A stretch of 64,000 nucleotides of DNA from Bacteroidales bacterium (GCA_030683155.1 JAUXMV010000058.1:62001-126000), one strand, 5' to 3'; positions 1 to 9,514 are shown, counted from the stretch's first letter. Numbers and translations are program-made. The notes: generated by a model from the sequence alone, not told the origin.

Positions 1-1473
1 GAAGGAAGCACCCAAACAAGAATTATAATTCAACCAGGGCATGCTGCTATGATCGGTTTTAGCAATTTGTTGCTTGAAGTCACCAATGATGGACGAAAAT
101 GGGAAACACTAACCGATTGGCAGATAAACCATTATATGGGTGAACATAGTCGGCTTTCGGAAGAACTTATCATACTTTTACACCATTTACAAACCAAGTC
201 TAATACAAGCCCGATAAAAAAAATAGATAACATTGAAGACATGTCTCAGATGGAATACATTGTATGGCGAAAAGAAGTGTACAGACAGGAAATAGCAATG
301 ATGGATTCACTGATTCTTGAGATGAGGAACAGCAAAAAAGCAGAGCAATGCATTCATAGGATCCTCGAAATTCATTTGCTGCATCATCTTTATCAATATC
401 AGATTTCAATGTCACGTTTTCAATATTTGTCATCATTATATATTGAGCAAATACCTGAACTTTCTGATACTTCATCTTTAAATTTTATAAATTCGGAATT
501 CCTAAGCTATTTTAACTATCTGAGCACTTTCTACCAGCATCAACCGCTGAGTAATGTGTCGGAGCAGAATATAAAGTATCACCTGCAATTTATGCTCATC
601 CAAAGCAAAAGCAATGAAGAACAGACATTAATAAAAGAATTGATAGAAGCTCCGGAAATAACATCAGAATTGTTGAATCATGGGAATATTAATCCGCTTG
701 AGAGCTTCGATTATGACCTTTTCATAAATAAAAGAGTTGCTGATCTGCGTAAAACATATTATGAGCTGTGGAGAAAGTACTGGGAAAAGCTCCCTGACAG
801 CGTACACTTGCAAACTCTAATACAAGAGCTTGATTATGTTATGGATAAGCATAACAAGAATCTCATTTCACAATTGTATGCGGCTTATTGTATTAATAGA
901 TTTTACGAAAATAATTCTCCCGGTCCGGAGTTAAATTTGTGGATAACAAACAATATTGATGATCCGATAATTAAGAAGTTATTACTTGAAAACCAGAAAA
1001 AGGAAGCAGAAGCTACAACGGAATTTGCTGATTACGCCAAAAACACTTTTTTCATCAGCCAGATAAAGAGCGGGGAAGAAGATGATGCATTTTTCAATAA
1101 AATTATTCAGCAGTTCAGGGGCAAGGTTATATATATTGACTTCTGGGCTGATTGGTGTTCGCCTTGCCGGGCAGGATTCAAACCAGCTGAAAGATTAAAA
1201 AAAGAATATACCGGCAAAGATGTGGTTTTTCTGTATTTTGGATATAATTGCAAAAACGAAAGATGGGATCAGGTAATCAAACAGGATCAGGTTAGCGGTT
1301 ACCATTACTGGCTTGACAACGAACAAGGAAAAGTGCTGAAAGAAAAATTCGGCATCATTGGCATACCGCATTATCTGCTGGTTGACAGAAAAGGAGATAT
1401 TTCAGCCAATCAGGCTCCTGAACCGGGAAACCGTGCAGCCATCAGGGAAAGATTCGACGAACTGCTTAAATAA
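1..1473 (+). CDS. TlpA/thioredoxin-like protein, 5' end cut by window edge
   Basis: The frame is open from the first base of the window, so the true start lies upstream; the first in-window ATG is at 49. About 340 residues of mostly helical, unrecognised sequence precede a C-terminal thioredoxin-fold domain. That domain has the redox motif WCSPC (Cys370 and Cys373 counted from the ATG at 49) and a cis-proline segment GIPHY, as in the TlpA/ResA family of periplasmic disulfide reductases. Such long N-terminal extensions before a TlpA domain are common in Bacteroidota exported proteins. The substrate is unknown and the export signal would be in the missing part. The stop TAA is followed by non-coding DNA. 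Confidence 0.8.
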   Translation, partial: EGSTQTRIIIQPGHAAMIGFSNLLLEVTNDGRKWETLTDWQINHYMGEHSRLSEELIILLHHLQTKSNTSPIKKIDNIEDMSQMEYIVWRKEVYRQEIAMMDSLILEMRNSKKAEQCIHRILEIHLLHHLYQYQISMSRFQYLSSLYIEQIPELSDTSSLNFINSEFLSYFNYLSTFYQHQPLSNVSEQNIKYHLQFMLIQSKSNEEQTLIKELIEAPEITSELLNHGNINPLESFDYDLFINKRVADLRKTYYELWRKYWEKLPDSVHLQTLIQELDYVMDKHNKNLISQLYAAYCINRFYENNSPGPELNLWITNNIDDPIIKKLLLENQKKEAEATTEFADYAKNTFFISQIKSGEEDDAFFNKIIQQFRGKVIYIDFWADWCSPCRAGFKPAERLKKEYTGKDVVFLYFGYNCKNERWDQVIKQDQVSGYHYWLDNEQGKVLKEKFGIIGIPHYLLVDRKGDISANQAPEPGNRAAIRERFDELLK

Positions 1474-1682
1474 TAGCCAGTTAATTCTGGTATTGAAGCA
1501 ATTAAGTCAAATCTCTTTAACGCAATGAAGGAAATAGACAGAAACTATAAGCACCTTCACAAACAGATGTTCATCCGTCAGTGTGGTGTAGGTTAGCCTC
1601 CAATCATGGTCGTAAAAGTGGGAAAAAGAATTTTGTTTGTAGTCTGGCATTGATTCATGGATAAATAATAATCATGCCTCTT

Positions 1683-1706
1683 GTACTTTTGCTGGTTCAA
1701 AAGTAC
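1683..1706. repeat. Hairpin, left copy of GTACTTTT motif
   Basis: Perfect 8-base inverted repeat GTACTTTT / AAAAGTAC with an 8-base loop. The same motif recurs at 2245-2268 in reversed context, so the two copies bracket the non-coding element. Confidence 0.6.
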
Positions 1707-2063
1707 TAAAAACCTGTCCGCCTTTGGAGGAAACCTTGCGCGAACAATGCGCCTCCCCGCTCTGAAAAATCAACACAAATCCTACGAACCGTCGCCCTGA
1801 GGGGCGAGATGGCCTCCTATCAGAGGTCAGGTTCGAGGATTTGCAGTCGTTTTTTCATTCACCCTGGCGCCGCCCCGCCGTTCGCGCGGGCTCTCGCACC
1901 CGTCCCGGTGATATGGTGAAGCCGGATTTTGGATTGAGTTTTTAAAAGAATCATGGTAGAAAGAATGAAACTCTTCACTTTTAGCCGGGCTGGGTGCGCA
2001 GGCCGGTATGAATGGGGAGCAGCGCCAGGCGTGAATCAACAATCAACAGGAAATCTTGCAAGG

Positions 2064-2085
2064 CAGCCCCTCCTCAAAGGGGCTG
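2064..2085. other. Hairpin CAGCCCC/GGGGCTG
   Basis: Seven-base perfect stem (2064-2070 and 2079-2085) followed by a short T-rich run. It resembles a terminator, but no convincing gene ends just before it on the plus strand. It may be part of the repeat element. Confidence 0.35.
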
Positions 2086-2244
2086 TTTGTAAAGTGTCAT
2101 GCTAAGAAATTTTTGACAGAAAGTTAATCACCTTGCAAAAGCAATATTTAATTCTGGCTAATGCATGGCACTTTACACAACCTTGCTTAGATTTCCGTTG
2201 ATTGTTGAGAGCGGGGAGCCCCCGTGATTCATACTTGATCTTTG

Positions 2245-2268
2245 GTACTTTCTATCAAGAGAAAGTAC
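2245..2268. repeat. Hairpin, right copy of GTACTTTC motif
   Basis: Perfect 8-base inverted repeat GTACTTTC / GAAAGTAC with an 8-base loop. Read on the minus strand, its context (TTTTGTACTTTC...GTACCAAAGATCAAG) parallels the left copy at 1681-1716. Confidence 0.6.
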
Positions 2269-2353
2269 AAAAAATTTGTTGACTGTGGTGTGGGTTGGCC
2301 TCCAATCATTGTCGTAAATTAAGTAAAAGAATACTTGACACAATCAGAAAACC

Positions 2354-3124
2354 CTATTCCATCTTTCGGTGAATGATTGTTGCTGAAGCTTGTGCTGTCG
2401 GCATTATAACCAGATCGTTTACATTGACATGGGCGGGTAAACTGGCGCAATACCACACTGCATCGGCTACGTCTGCCGGACTCAAAGGAGTGAAACCCTG
2501 ATAAACTTTTGTTGCTCTTGTCTGATCACCTTTAAAACGAACAGATGAAAACTCTGTTTCAACAGCGCCGGGTGCAACTTGTGTAACCTTAATGCCATAT
2601 GGAACCAAGTCCATGCGCATCGCTTTTGTGAGTCCGTCAACAGCGTACTTTGTTGCACAATAAACATTTCCTCCCGGATAAGTTTCTTTGCCTGCGATAC
2701 TTCCAATATTGATGATGTGTCCAAAACCCTGTGCTGTCATCAGGGGAGTGATGGAGCGGGTCACATACAACAATCCTTTGATATTTGTGTCGATCATTCT
2801 TTCCCAGTCATCGGTCAGCCCTTCATGGATGGGTTCGATGCCAACAGCAAGCCCTGCATTGTTTATAAGCAAATGAGGGTTTAGATGGTTACGGGTTATA
2901 TAATGAGCAAGTTGAGCACCTGATTCTCTTTCTCTTACATCCATTTCCTGAATGTGAACAGTTATTTTGAAGGCTTTTTCCAACTTTATGGCAATCAATT
3001 TCAGTCTATCACTTCGTCGGGCTGTAAGAAGCAGATTCCAGCCACCTTCGGCAAATTTTTCGGCACATGCAAGTCCAATACCACTGCTGGCTCCGGTAAT
3101 TATAGCAAGACGATTATTTTCCAT
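2354..3124 (-). CDS. Short-chain dehydrogenase/reductase (YdfG-like)
   Basis: A 256-residue classical SDR oxidoreductase. It has the N-terminal nucleotide-binding motif TGASSGIG (residues 10-17), the NNAG motif near residue 88, and the catalytic Ser with YCATK (Tyr-x3-Lys) near residue 155. The general look (MDVRE segment, NIGSIAGKETYPGG, LSPADVADAVWYCASLP) matches the NADP-dependent 3-hydroxy acid/serine dehydrogenase group represented by YdfG. It is expected to be a soluble cytoplasmic enzyme. The precise substrate cannot be told from sequence. It stands alone, 104 bases downstream of purL on the same strand, so it could be cotranscribed with purL. Confidence 0.85.
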   Translation of the reverse strand: MENNRLAIITGASSGIGLACAEKFAEGGWNLLLTARRSDRLKLIAIKLEKAFKITVHIQEMDVRERESGAQLAHYITRNHLNPHLLINNAGLAVGIEPIHEGLTDDWERMIDTNIKGLLYVTRSITPLMTAQGFGHIINIGSIAGKETYPGGNVYCATKYAVDGLTKAMRMDLVPYGIKVTQVAPGAVETEFSSVRFKGDQTRATKVYQGFTPLSPADVADAVWYCASLPAHVNVNDLVIMPTAQASATIIHRKME

Positions 3125-3228
3125 GACATTTTAGTATAATTAATCGACAGATAGTTGCCAATATCTTAAAAATGAATCAAATATGTAGTTTTCGTAAAGC
3201 CTGATCTGCCAAAAAGAATCAGATATTC

Positions 3229-6200
3229 TTATTTGTTGATGCCGGTTTTTTCTGCGATCCAGTTTCTGGCATTAACGAAAGCTTCAATCCATGGACTCAC
3301 CTCATCCTGCTTCCGCCCTTCGGGGTAATAAGCCCATTGCCATGGAAGGAAAGAACGCTCCAGATGTGGCATCATTGCAAGATGACGGCCATTGTTTGAG
3401 CAGATTCCTGCTGTTGCCCAGTCACTTCCATTTGGATTTCCGGGATATTCAGTTTGACCGTAATACAACACAATATTGAAATTGTCTTTGTAGCAGGGGA
3501 AGCTAAATTTGCCCTCACCATGAGCCACCCATACACCAAGTCGTTTGCCTGCCATGCTTCCCAGCATCACGCTGTTATTGACAGGAATGTCCACATTGAG
3601 GAATGCCGACTCAAATTTTCCTGAATCATTGTGCAACATCTTCATGCATTCCGGATGTTCCGGATACACCAGATTCAGTGCCACCATGAGTTGACAGCCA
3701 TTGCAAACTCCAAGGCTCAGCGTATCTTCGCGTGCATAGAAATTTTCGAGTGCTTTTTTGGCCTTTTCGTTGTATAAAAATGCCCCTGCCCAGCCTTTGG
3801 CCGAACCCAGCACATCGGAGTTGGAGAAACCGCCGACAAAAACAATCATATTCACTTCCGATAGATCTTCTCTTCCGCTGATAAGATCAGTCATGTGGAC
3901 ATCTTTCACGTCAAAACCTGCCAGATAAAGGGCATAGGCCATTTCACGATCGCCGTTAACGCCTTTTTCGCGGATGATGGCTGCTCTGATGCCTGATGGC
4001 TTGCGTCTTTTGAGGTCGATGCCATATTGGGCTGCTTTGCCTGTGAAACTGTTGTTGAAACTAAAAACGAGATCCTGTTTTTTGTAATTCTTAAAACGCG
4101 TTAAAGCATGACGGCTGCCACTTTGTTTGCGATCGAGCAGGTAGGAAGAAGTGTACCAGGTATCGCGCAAAGCGTTGATATCTAATATATATCGTTCACT
4201 GTTATGGTTAACGGTTAGGAATCTTTCAGCAACAGGATGGCCAAGCATTACATATTCGATGCCTGCTTCAGCCAAAAATGTTCTGGCAGCACCATCTCCC
4301 GAAACCTGAAGTACCACAGAAGGTTTTTCACTGAAAAGTAAATTTATTATTTCTTCGTTTTTCCAGTTGTCCAGATTGATTTTCATGCCGTTTTCGCAAT
4401 TAGCGAAATTCATTTCCAAAAGAGCTGTTATCAGACCGCCGCTGGAAATATCATGTCCGGCAAGAATTAAACCTTTTTCTAGTAGCGATTGAATGGTATC
4501 AAAAGCCTTTGCAAAATAAGCAGCATCATTGAGGTCGGGAGCTGCAGTACCAATTTTATTTTGAATTTGAGCCAGACTGCTCCCGCCAAGATGGAAACCG
4601 TCGTTAGAGAGATCAATATACAGCAGTTCGCTTTTGAAGTCGGCCTTTAGCAATGGATTAACAGTTTTTCTGATGTCTGAAACTTCTCCGGCAGCGGTAA
4701 CGATCACTGTTCCGGGTGCCAAAACCTTCGTTCCATCAGGATATTTTTGTGTCATCGAAAGCGAATCTTTACCCGTAGGGACATTGATTCCAAGTTCTAT
4801 GCATAAGTCGCTCAGCGCTTTCACGGCCTGATAGAGCCGGCTGTTTTCGCCTTCATTTTTAGCTGGCCACATCCAGTTTGCACTCAACGAAATGCCTTTC
4901 AAACCACCTTCTATGGGTGTCCAAAGGATGTTTGTGAGCGCTTCTGCCACAGCAAGCCGGGAGCCAACCCTTGAATCAATCAGGCCGGCAACGGGTGCAT
5001 GACCCAAAGCAGTTGCAATGCCTTTGATTCCCTGATAGTCGATGGCAACAACACCCAGATTGTTCAAAGGTAGCTGAATGGTACCGATGGTCTGCTGTGT
5101 GGTAACTCTTCCGGTTACAGAACGGTCGACTTTATTGGTAAGCCAGTCTTTGCAGGCTACAGATTCCAGTTGTAAAACGTCTTGCAGATATTGGTGCAGA
5201 TGGTCGGCAGCAGGTTTTATTTCAGCAAAAACAGTATGCTTTGTAACGTCATTCAGAACAGTTTTTGGAGGTTTTCCGAGCAGATGCTCAAGCTTCATAT
5301 CTACAGGACAGGTGTTTTTATCCCTTTCAAAGCGAAGCACTCCATCGCCTGTCGTTTCTCCAACTTCATAAAGAGGAGCTCTTTCGCGAATGGCTGTATT
5401 TTTAAGCGTTTCCAGATATTTTGGATCAATTACCAATCCCATGCGCTCCTGCGATTCATTGCCAATTATTTCTTTATCTGACAGGGTAGGGTCGCCAACC
5501 GGCAGTTTATCGATTTGTATTGTTCCACCTGTTTCTTCCACAAGTTCCGAAAGGCTGTTCAGGTGACCGCCGGCACCATGATCATGAATAGAGCGGATAG
5601 GATTGAGGTCAGATTCAGCCATCGCTCTGACGACATTGCTGACTCTTTTCTGCATTTCGGGATTGGCCCGCTGCACAGCATTGAGTTCAATGGCATTGCT
5701 GAACTGACCTGTGTCAACGCTGGAAACAGCTCCGCCGCCCATACCAATACGGTAATTATCGCCACCAAGAACAATCACTTTATCGCCAGTTTCGGGTTTG
5801 TCTTTCTGTGCATCGCGTTCGTTGGCAAAACCCACACCACCAGCCAGCATGATTACTTTGTCGTAGCCGAAATTTCCGGCTTCTTTATGTTCAAAAGTAA
5901 GCAAGCTGCCATTGATGAGTGGCTGCCCGAATTTATTGCCAAAATCCGAAGCACCATTGGATGCTTTTATAAGAATATCTTCAGGGTTATGGTAGAGCCA
6001 TTCGCGGGGTTCGCAATTTTGTTCCCAGCTGCGGTTATCTTCCGAACGTGGGTACGAAGTCATGTAAACGGCTGTCCCAATGAGTGGAATACTGCCTTTT
6101 CCGCCTGCCATACGGTCGCGGATTTCGCCTCCGGTTCCTGTAGCCGCACCGTTGAAAGGCTCAACAGTGGTTGGAAAATTATGCGTTTCAGCTTTGATTG

Positions 6201-6927
6201 AAATGATGGTTTGAATATCGCTGACACGGAAAAAATCCGGTCTGTCTTGTCTGATGGGAGCAAATTGCTCTGCCGCCGGACCTTTAACAAAGGCCACATT
6301 GTCTTTGTAGGCTGAAACGAGTCTGTTTGGATTCTTTTCGGAAGTTTTTCTGATTAAGCCAAAAAGCGTTTCAGGCATTTTTTTTCCATCGATAATGAAG
6401 GTCCCATTGAAAATTTTATGGCGGCAATGTTCAGAATTTACCTGTGCAAAACCATACACTTCACTGTCGGTGAGTTCGCGGCCAATGTTTTTACTCATTT
6501 CTTCGAGATAAACAACTTCGTCGTCGCTGAGTGCAAGTCCGTGAGATTCGTTGTAAGCCTTGATATCACTGATAAATTGAACGGGTTCAGGTTTCAGGTT
6601 GATGTCGAAGATATGCTGATCCAGTTGAGGATACATGGCTTGCAGCATAGGGTCGTATTGTGCTGTTTGCTTTTGGGCTGGAGTAAACATTTCGATACGC
6701 TCGACCCCTTTAACACCCATGTTTTGAGTTATTTCAACTGCATTGGTGCTCCAGGGTGTGATCATTTCTCTGCGCGGACCGATGTAACTTGCTTTGATGG
6801 TTTTTTCCTCTGTCAAAGCTGCTTGCCCAAAAAGCCAGCTAAGTTTGCTGATGTCATCAGATGAAAGCCTGACATTGGATTTGAGAGCTATGATGGCGTT
6901 GCTGGAAGGCTTAAAAAAAAGTATCAT
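3229..6927 (-). CDS. purL: Phosphoribosylformylglycinamidine synthase, single long chain
   Basis: This enzyme converts FGAR, glutamine and ATP to FGAM in purine synthesis. The long form joins an N-terminal domain, two AIRS-like halves and a C-terminal class I glutaminase. Visible landmarks are GPRREMITPWSTNAVEI near the N-terminus, AETHNFPT and the glycine-rich ATGTGGEIRD segment, and the glutaminase nucleophile in LGVCNGCQL. Length (1232 residues from this start) fits the one-chain enzyme of Bacteroidota. The start was placed at the ATG at 6927 (MILFFKP) rather than at the in-frame TTG at 6954. A TATCTTTG -7 element at 6969-6976 would put the transcript start only a few bases before that TTG. 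Confidence 0.97.
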   Translation of the reverse strand: MILFFKPSSNAIIALKSNVRLSSDDISKLSWLFGQAALTEEKTIKASYIGPRREMITPWSTNAVEITQNMGVKGVERIEMFTPAQKQTAQYDPMLQAMYPQLDQHIFDINLKPEPVQFISDIKAYNESHGLALSDDEVVYLEEMSKNIGRELTDSEVYGFAQVNSEHCRHKIFNGTFIIDGKKMPETLFGLIRKTSEKNPNRLVSAYKDNVAFVKGPAAEQFAPIRQDRPDFFRVSDIQTIISIKAETHNFPTTVEPFNGAATGTGGEIRDRMAGGKGSIPLIGTAVYMTSYPRSEDNRSWEQNCEPREWLYHNPEDILIKASNGASDFGNKFGQPLINGSLLTFEHKEAGNFGYDKVIMLAGGVGFANERDAQKDKPETGDKVIVLGGDNYRIGMGGGAVSSVDTGQFSNAIELNAVQRANPEMQKRVSNVVRAMAESDLNPIRSIHDHGAGGHLNSLSELVEETGGTIQIDKLPVGDPTLSDKEIIGNESQERMGLVIDPKYLETLKNTAIRERAPLYEVGETTGDGVLRFERDKNTCPVDMKLEHLLGKPPKTVLNDVTKHTVFAEIKPAADHLHQYLQDVLQLESVACKDWLTNKVDRSVTGRVTTQQTIGTIQLPLNNLGVVAIDYQGIKGIATALGHAPVAGLIDSRVGSRLAVAEALTNILWTPIEGGLKGISLSANWMWPAKNEGENSRLYQAVKALSDLCIELGINVPTGKDSLSMTQKYPDGTKVLAPGTVIVTAAGEVSDIRKTVNPLLKADFKSELLYIDLSNDGFHLGGSSLAQIQNKIGTAAPDLNDAAYFAKAFDTIQSLLEKGLILAGHDISSGGLITALLEMNFANCENGMKINLDNWKNEEIINLLFSEKPSVVLQVSGDGAARTFLAEAGIEYVMLGHPVAERFLTVNHNSERYILDINALRDTWYTSSYLLDRKQSGSRHALTRFKNYKKQDLVFSFNNSFTGKAAQYGIDLKRRKPSGIRAAIIREKGVNGDREMAYALYLAGFDVKDVHMTDLISGREDLSEVNMIVFVGGFSNSDVLGSAKGWAGAFLYNEKAKKALENFYAREDTLSLGVCNGCQLMVALNLVYPEHPECMKMLHNDSGKFESAFLNVDIPVNNSVMLGSMAGKRLGVWVAHGEGKFSFPCYKDNFNIVLYYGQTEYPGNPNGSDWATAGICSNNGRHLAMMPHLERSFLPWQWAYYPEGRKQDEVSPWIEAFVNARNWIAEKTGINK

Positions 6928-6968
6928 ATGGCAGCTGTTTTGAATATACTTCAAAAAATAACACGCCG

Positions 6969-6976
6969 CAAAGATA
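6969..6976 (-). promoter_or_regulatory. -7 promoter element of purL
   Basis: On the minus strand this reads TATCTTTG, matching the Bacteroidota -7 consensus TAnnTTTG, 42 bases upstream of the purL ATG. No clear -33 TTG was found at the usual distance. Confidence 0.5.
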
Positions 6977-7170
6977 TAAAATGAAGGGAAACAGAGCCGG
7001 ATTTTTAATCAATGTCTGAATTAACTTTTAAGAAACCTATTGCCTTTATGCAGACAGTCATCTTAGGCATGTGAAACCATTTAATTTCAAACATGATAAG
7101 ATTTGATTTGGCAGTGAATGCATTTCCGGAAATGAAATAAAAATGGCATTGCTTATCTTTAGCAAAAAAT

Positions 7171-7198
7171 AAGCCCTGTGAAAGCATACACAGGGCTT
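7171..7198 (-). terminator. Rho-independent terminator after 7208-7699
   Basis: Ten-base perfect stem AAGCCCTGTG / CACAGGGCTT with an 8-base loop. Read on the minus strand it is followed by a T-rich run. It lies just past the stop of the minus-strand gene ending at 7208. Confidence 0.75.
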
Positions 7199-7207
7199 CT
7201 GTAAAAA

Positions 7208-7699
7208 CTAATGCATGGTTTTTAAATGGTCATTAATCTGTTTTGACCATTTTTCGATCAACTCTAGTTCATTGCTGATCTGAGAATTCTTTTCTGAATT
7301 GTAAAACTCAAATCTGATTTCATGTTTGGTTTTTGAATTGGGTACAAAATTCAACGCTAACAGATCAATAACTTTGTAATTACCCAGTTTGTTAACGACT
7401 GACTTGCCAATGTTGATTATCGTACACTTTTGAAAATCAGCTAGGTTAACAAATTGTTCTAATGCTTTGTCATCCTCTTTTTTATAAAAAAACACATAAC
7501 CTTTTACATCGTCAAATCCTATGACAAAATCTCCGCAAAAATCGTGATAAGCGATTTTGCAATTGTGCTTTTGAGCGATGTTTGCAACTAATTGCAGCAT
7601 TTTCTTTTCTCTTTTTTTTCTGTTTCGACCCAATAGCAATAATGGCGAGATTAAGATACCCAATGCAATAGCCAAAACAAGGAAATTTACTAAATCCAT
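7208..7699 (-). CDS. Hypothetical single-pass membrane protein
   Basis: A 163-residue protein of unknown function. Residues about 5-24 form one hydrophobic helix (VNFLVLAIALGILISPLLLL), followed by a basic stretch RNRKKREKK. This suggests an N-terminal membrane anchor with the rest in the cytoplasm. The soluble part is mixed alpha/beta with no recognised catalytic motif. It has its own terminator directly downstream. Codon use looks like its neighbours, and the presence of a clear terminator supports a real gene. Confidence 0.65.
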   Translation of the reverse strand: MDLVNFLVLAIALGILISPLLLLGRNRKKREKKMLQLVANIAQKHNCKIAYHDFCGDFVIGFDDVKGYVFFYKKEDDKALEQFVNLADFQKCTIINIGKSVVNKLGNYKVIDLLALNFVPNSKTKHEIRFEFYNSEKNSQISNELELIEKWSKQINDHLKTMH

Positions 7700-7805
7700 T
7701 TTTATAGTGTTTAAAAATTAATACAATGAAAAGTTGGCATTGTTATGAAAACAGCGCCGTGGAACTCAAGTTAAAATCTTGAGTAATAAACTGATTAAAA
7801 ATGGA

Positions 7806-8177
7806 TTACCAAAAATTATGGAAGGGGAAAATAATATCGACATTTCCGAAATATGTCTGAATGTTTGTTGAGAAGCGCGTGTATTGCAAAAATTCAGACA
7901 CCAGCAACTTCTCAGTTGCTATGACGATTGCCCAAAGCTGGCTAAATAGATTATTAAAGCCGGGGGCAAGAAGATTATTCAGGGTTTGGGGCGAACTTTC
8001 TGATTGTGCAGTGTGACAAAATAAAGAAACTGAAATGCCCGAAATATAACTTGCAGGATCAGAATTTGATGAGGGAATAAATTTCGTAAAAAAAACTGGC
8101 TTGACAACAAAGCTTATCGCCATGCAATAAACTGCAGTCAAAAGGATTATACCTATATATTTAAGTGATTTTTTCAC
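7806..8177 (-). CDS. Small exported hypothetical protein
   Basis: A 123-residue protein. The N-terminus (MKKSLKYIGIILLTAVYCMA) is a plausible signal peptide or membrane anchor. The rest has no motif tied to a known function. The C-terminus ends in an aromatic-rich segment (NVDIIFPFHNFW). Small proteins with this kind of end seem familiar from Bacteroidales genomes, but I cannot name a family. It is monocistronic and divergent from the T9SS protein at 8321. Confidence 0.55.
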   Translation of the reverse strand: MKKSLKYIGIILLTAVYCMAISFVVKPVFFTKFIPSSNSDPASYISGISVSLFCHTAQSESSPQTLNNLLAPGFNNLFSQLWAIVIATEKLLVSEFLQYTRFSTNIQTYFGNVDIIFPFHNFW

Positions 8178-8247
8178 GCCGCAAAAGTAATGTGATTAAT
8201 GTTTCTTTTTGCCAGTTCTGTTGTATTTTTTTTCATTGAAAATAAAG

Positions 8248-8278
8248 TTGAATTTTTATTCAAAGAATGTTAATTTTG
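8248..8278 (+). promoter_or_regulatory. Promoter of T9SS protein gene
   Basis: A -33 TTG (8248-8250) and a -7 TAATTTTG (8271-8278) match the Bacteroidota sigma factor consensus, separated by 20 bases, 42 bases upstream of the ATG at 8321. Confidence 0.5.
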
Positions 8279-8320
8279 ATTTTTAAAAGAAACCTATTAA
8301 TAACCTAAAAAATTAAATGC

Positions 8321-9424
8321 ATGAAAAAAATTTACTTGTTACTTTCTTTAATGATTCTTGCTGGCGGTGGTGTTTTTTCGCAGGCTACTTTTTCAACGGG
8401 TGCCATGGATGTTAACGTCAACACCTATGGAAGAATCAGGCTTCTCTCACCGGGTGGTAGTGTGAGGCATTTGCAACGTGCATCAATATTGGTTGGCACA
8501 TCTTCTTCGGAGGTATTTGACTATACCAATGATGCAGAACCTCTTGAAGCAGCTGCTTTGGTCAGTAATCCAACTTGGAGTGATTTTGAAATTTATGGTT
8601 CTATTGACAATACTTATTCAAATTTACCTCCAAACGTCATTGTAAAAATTTACGCTTATGGCTGGACCAATCAAGCTTATACCATTGTAAAGTTTAATGT
8701 AAAGAACGCTGAAACAACCCCTATCACTGCATCTATCGGACTGGATATTATACCCGAATTAAATCAGGAATATGGTTTTGATACTGTAACATACAACAGT
8801 GTCACCGGAGTTGCAAGGTTTCACAGAGGAACAGACGTAAACATGGGCGTCAAATTGCTTTCAGCTTCATTATCTACACTTTATTCATTCGAATGGTTTT
8901 CAGGTTATACAACAGATGCAAACTATTGGACATGGATGAGCAATGGTGCTTTACAGTCGCAATATGCATCAAATACAGATGACGGACCTGTAACAATAAC
9001 CTCACAGGCGCCCGTTGTAATAAATCCTGGAGAATCTGTTGATTTATTTTATGCTTTTGCTCTGGGAGTAAATCAGCAGGCCATGTTGGCGGGTATTAGT
9101 GCTGCAAGCGAAAAATATGCCTCATTGTTTGTTTCGTTAGATGATTTACAGGCTAACAATAAAAAGTTTAAACTCGAAGCAAACTACCCAAACCCATTTA
9201 GTTCTTCTACAACAATCGCCTATAATTTGCCTTCTGATGGGTTTGTCAGTTTAAAAGTTTATGATGCACTTGGTAACGAAGTAACTACTTTGGTAAATCA
9301 AAATCAGACCGAAGGTTCACATACCTACGAGTTTAACACAAAACAACTTGCTGGTGGTGTCTATTATTACACACTTATCTTTAATGATAGTGTGAAAACC
9401 AATAAGATGTTATTAGTCAGATAG
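8321..9424 (+). CDS. Exported protein with type IX secretion C-terminal tail
   Basis: A 367-residue protein. It has a signal peptide (MKKIYLLLSLMILAGGGVFSQA), a beta-rich body of about 250 residues with no recognised catalytic motif, and a C-terminal Por secretion domain of about 80 residues. That tail starts at YPNPFSSSTTIAYNLP, continues through VYDALGNEV and LAGGVYYY, and ends in KMLLVR. T9SS cargo is carried across the outer membrane and is either anchored to the surface or released. The gene has its own promoter-like sequence and a shared terminator, so it is probably monocistronic. Its role is unknown. Confidence 0.8.
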   Translation: MKKIYLLLSLMILAGGGVFSQATFSTGAMDVNVNTYGRIRLLSPGGSVRHLQRASILVGTSSSEVFDYTNDAEPLEAAALVSNPTWSDFEIYGSIDNTYSNLPPNVIVKIYAYGWTNQAYTIVKFNVKNAETTPITASIGLDIIPELNQEYGFDTVTYNSVTGVARFHRGTDVNMGVKLLSASLSTLYSFEWFSGYTTDANYWTWMSNGALQSQYASNTDDGPVTITSQAPVVINPGESVDLFYAFALGVNQQAMLAGISAASEKYASLFVSLDDLQANNKKFKLEANYPNPFSSSTTIAYNLPSDGFVSLKVYDALGNEVTTLVNQNQTEGSHTYEFNTKQLAGGVYYYTLIFNDSVKTNKMLLVR

Positions 9425-9480
9425 TTGGTTTATTTCTATTTTCAGTTTTGAAACACATAGATTCGATTCTGAGCACAAAA

Positions 9481-9514
9481 AAAGTGGCTGCTTCAATTTT
9501 GAGGCAGCCACTTT
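9481..9514. terminator. Bidirectional terminator between convergent genes
   Basis: Eleven-base perfect stem AAAGTGGCTGC (9481-9491) / GCAGCCACTTT (9504-9514). An A-run lies before it and a T-rich run after it. It sits between the stop of the plus-strand T9SS gene (9424) and the stop of the minus-strand lipoprotein gene (9529), so it can serve both. Confidence 0.85.

Larger units (their letters stand above)
1564..2330. repeat. GC-rich non-coding element bounded by direct repeats and inverted hairpins
   Basis: The 880 bases between the first gene and the dehydrogenase hold no convincing gene. Near-identical direct repeats of about 37 bases (1580-1616 and 2284-2317, sharing CCTCCAATCAT and GTCGTAAA) flank the stretch. 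Inside them are two hairpins of the same GTACTTT...AAAGTAC type (1683-1706 and 2245-2268), and their surrounding text reads in opposite orientation. A CCCCGCTCT segment near 1756 also recurs inverted near 2211. The middle is GC-rich (for example CGCCGCCCCGCCG near 1869) in an AT-rich genome. It looks like a non-autonomous mobile element or intergenic repeat unit; the family is not recognised. Confidence 0.5.

Noticed and set aside
1827-2042. 71-residue minus-strand ORF in the first intergenic region
   Set aside because: It lies in the GC-rich repeat element, has a Pro/Arg/Ser-rich unnatural composition and no recognisable motif or start context.
2064-2085. Terminator of the first gene
   Set aside because: It lies almost 600 bases past the stop, inside the repeat element; kept as a hairpin only.
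5515-6201. 228-residue plus-strand ORF
   Set aside because: It is fully antisense to purL; its length comes from the codon pattern of that gene.
7005-7187. 60-residue minus-strand ORF
   Set aside because: Starts in the terminator region of the gene at 7208 and has no motif.
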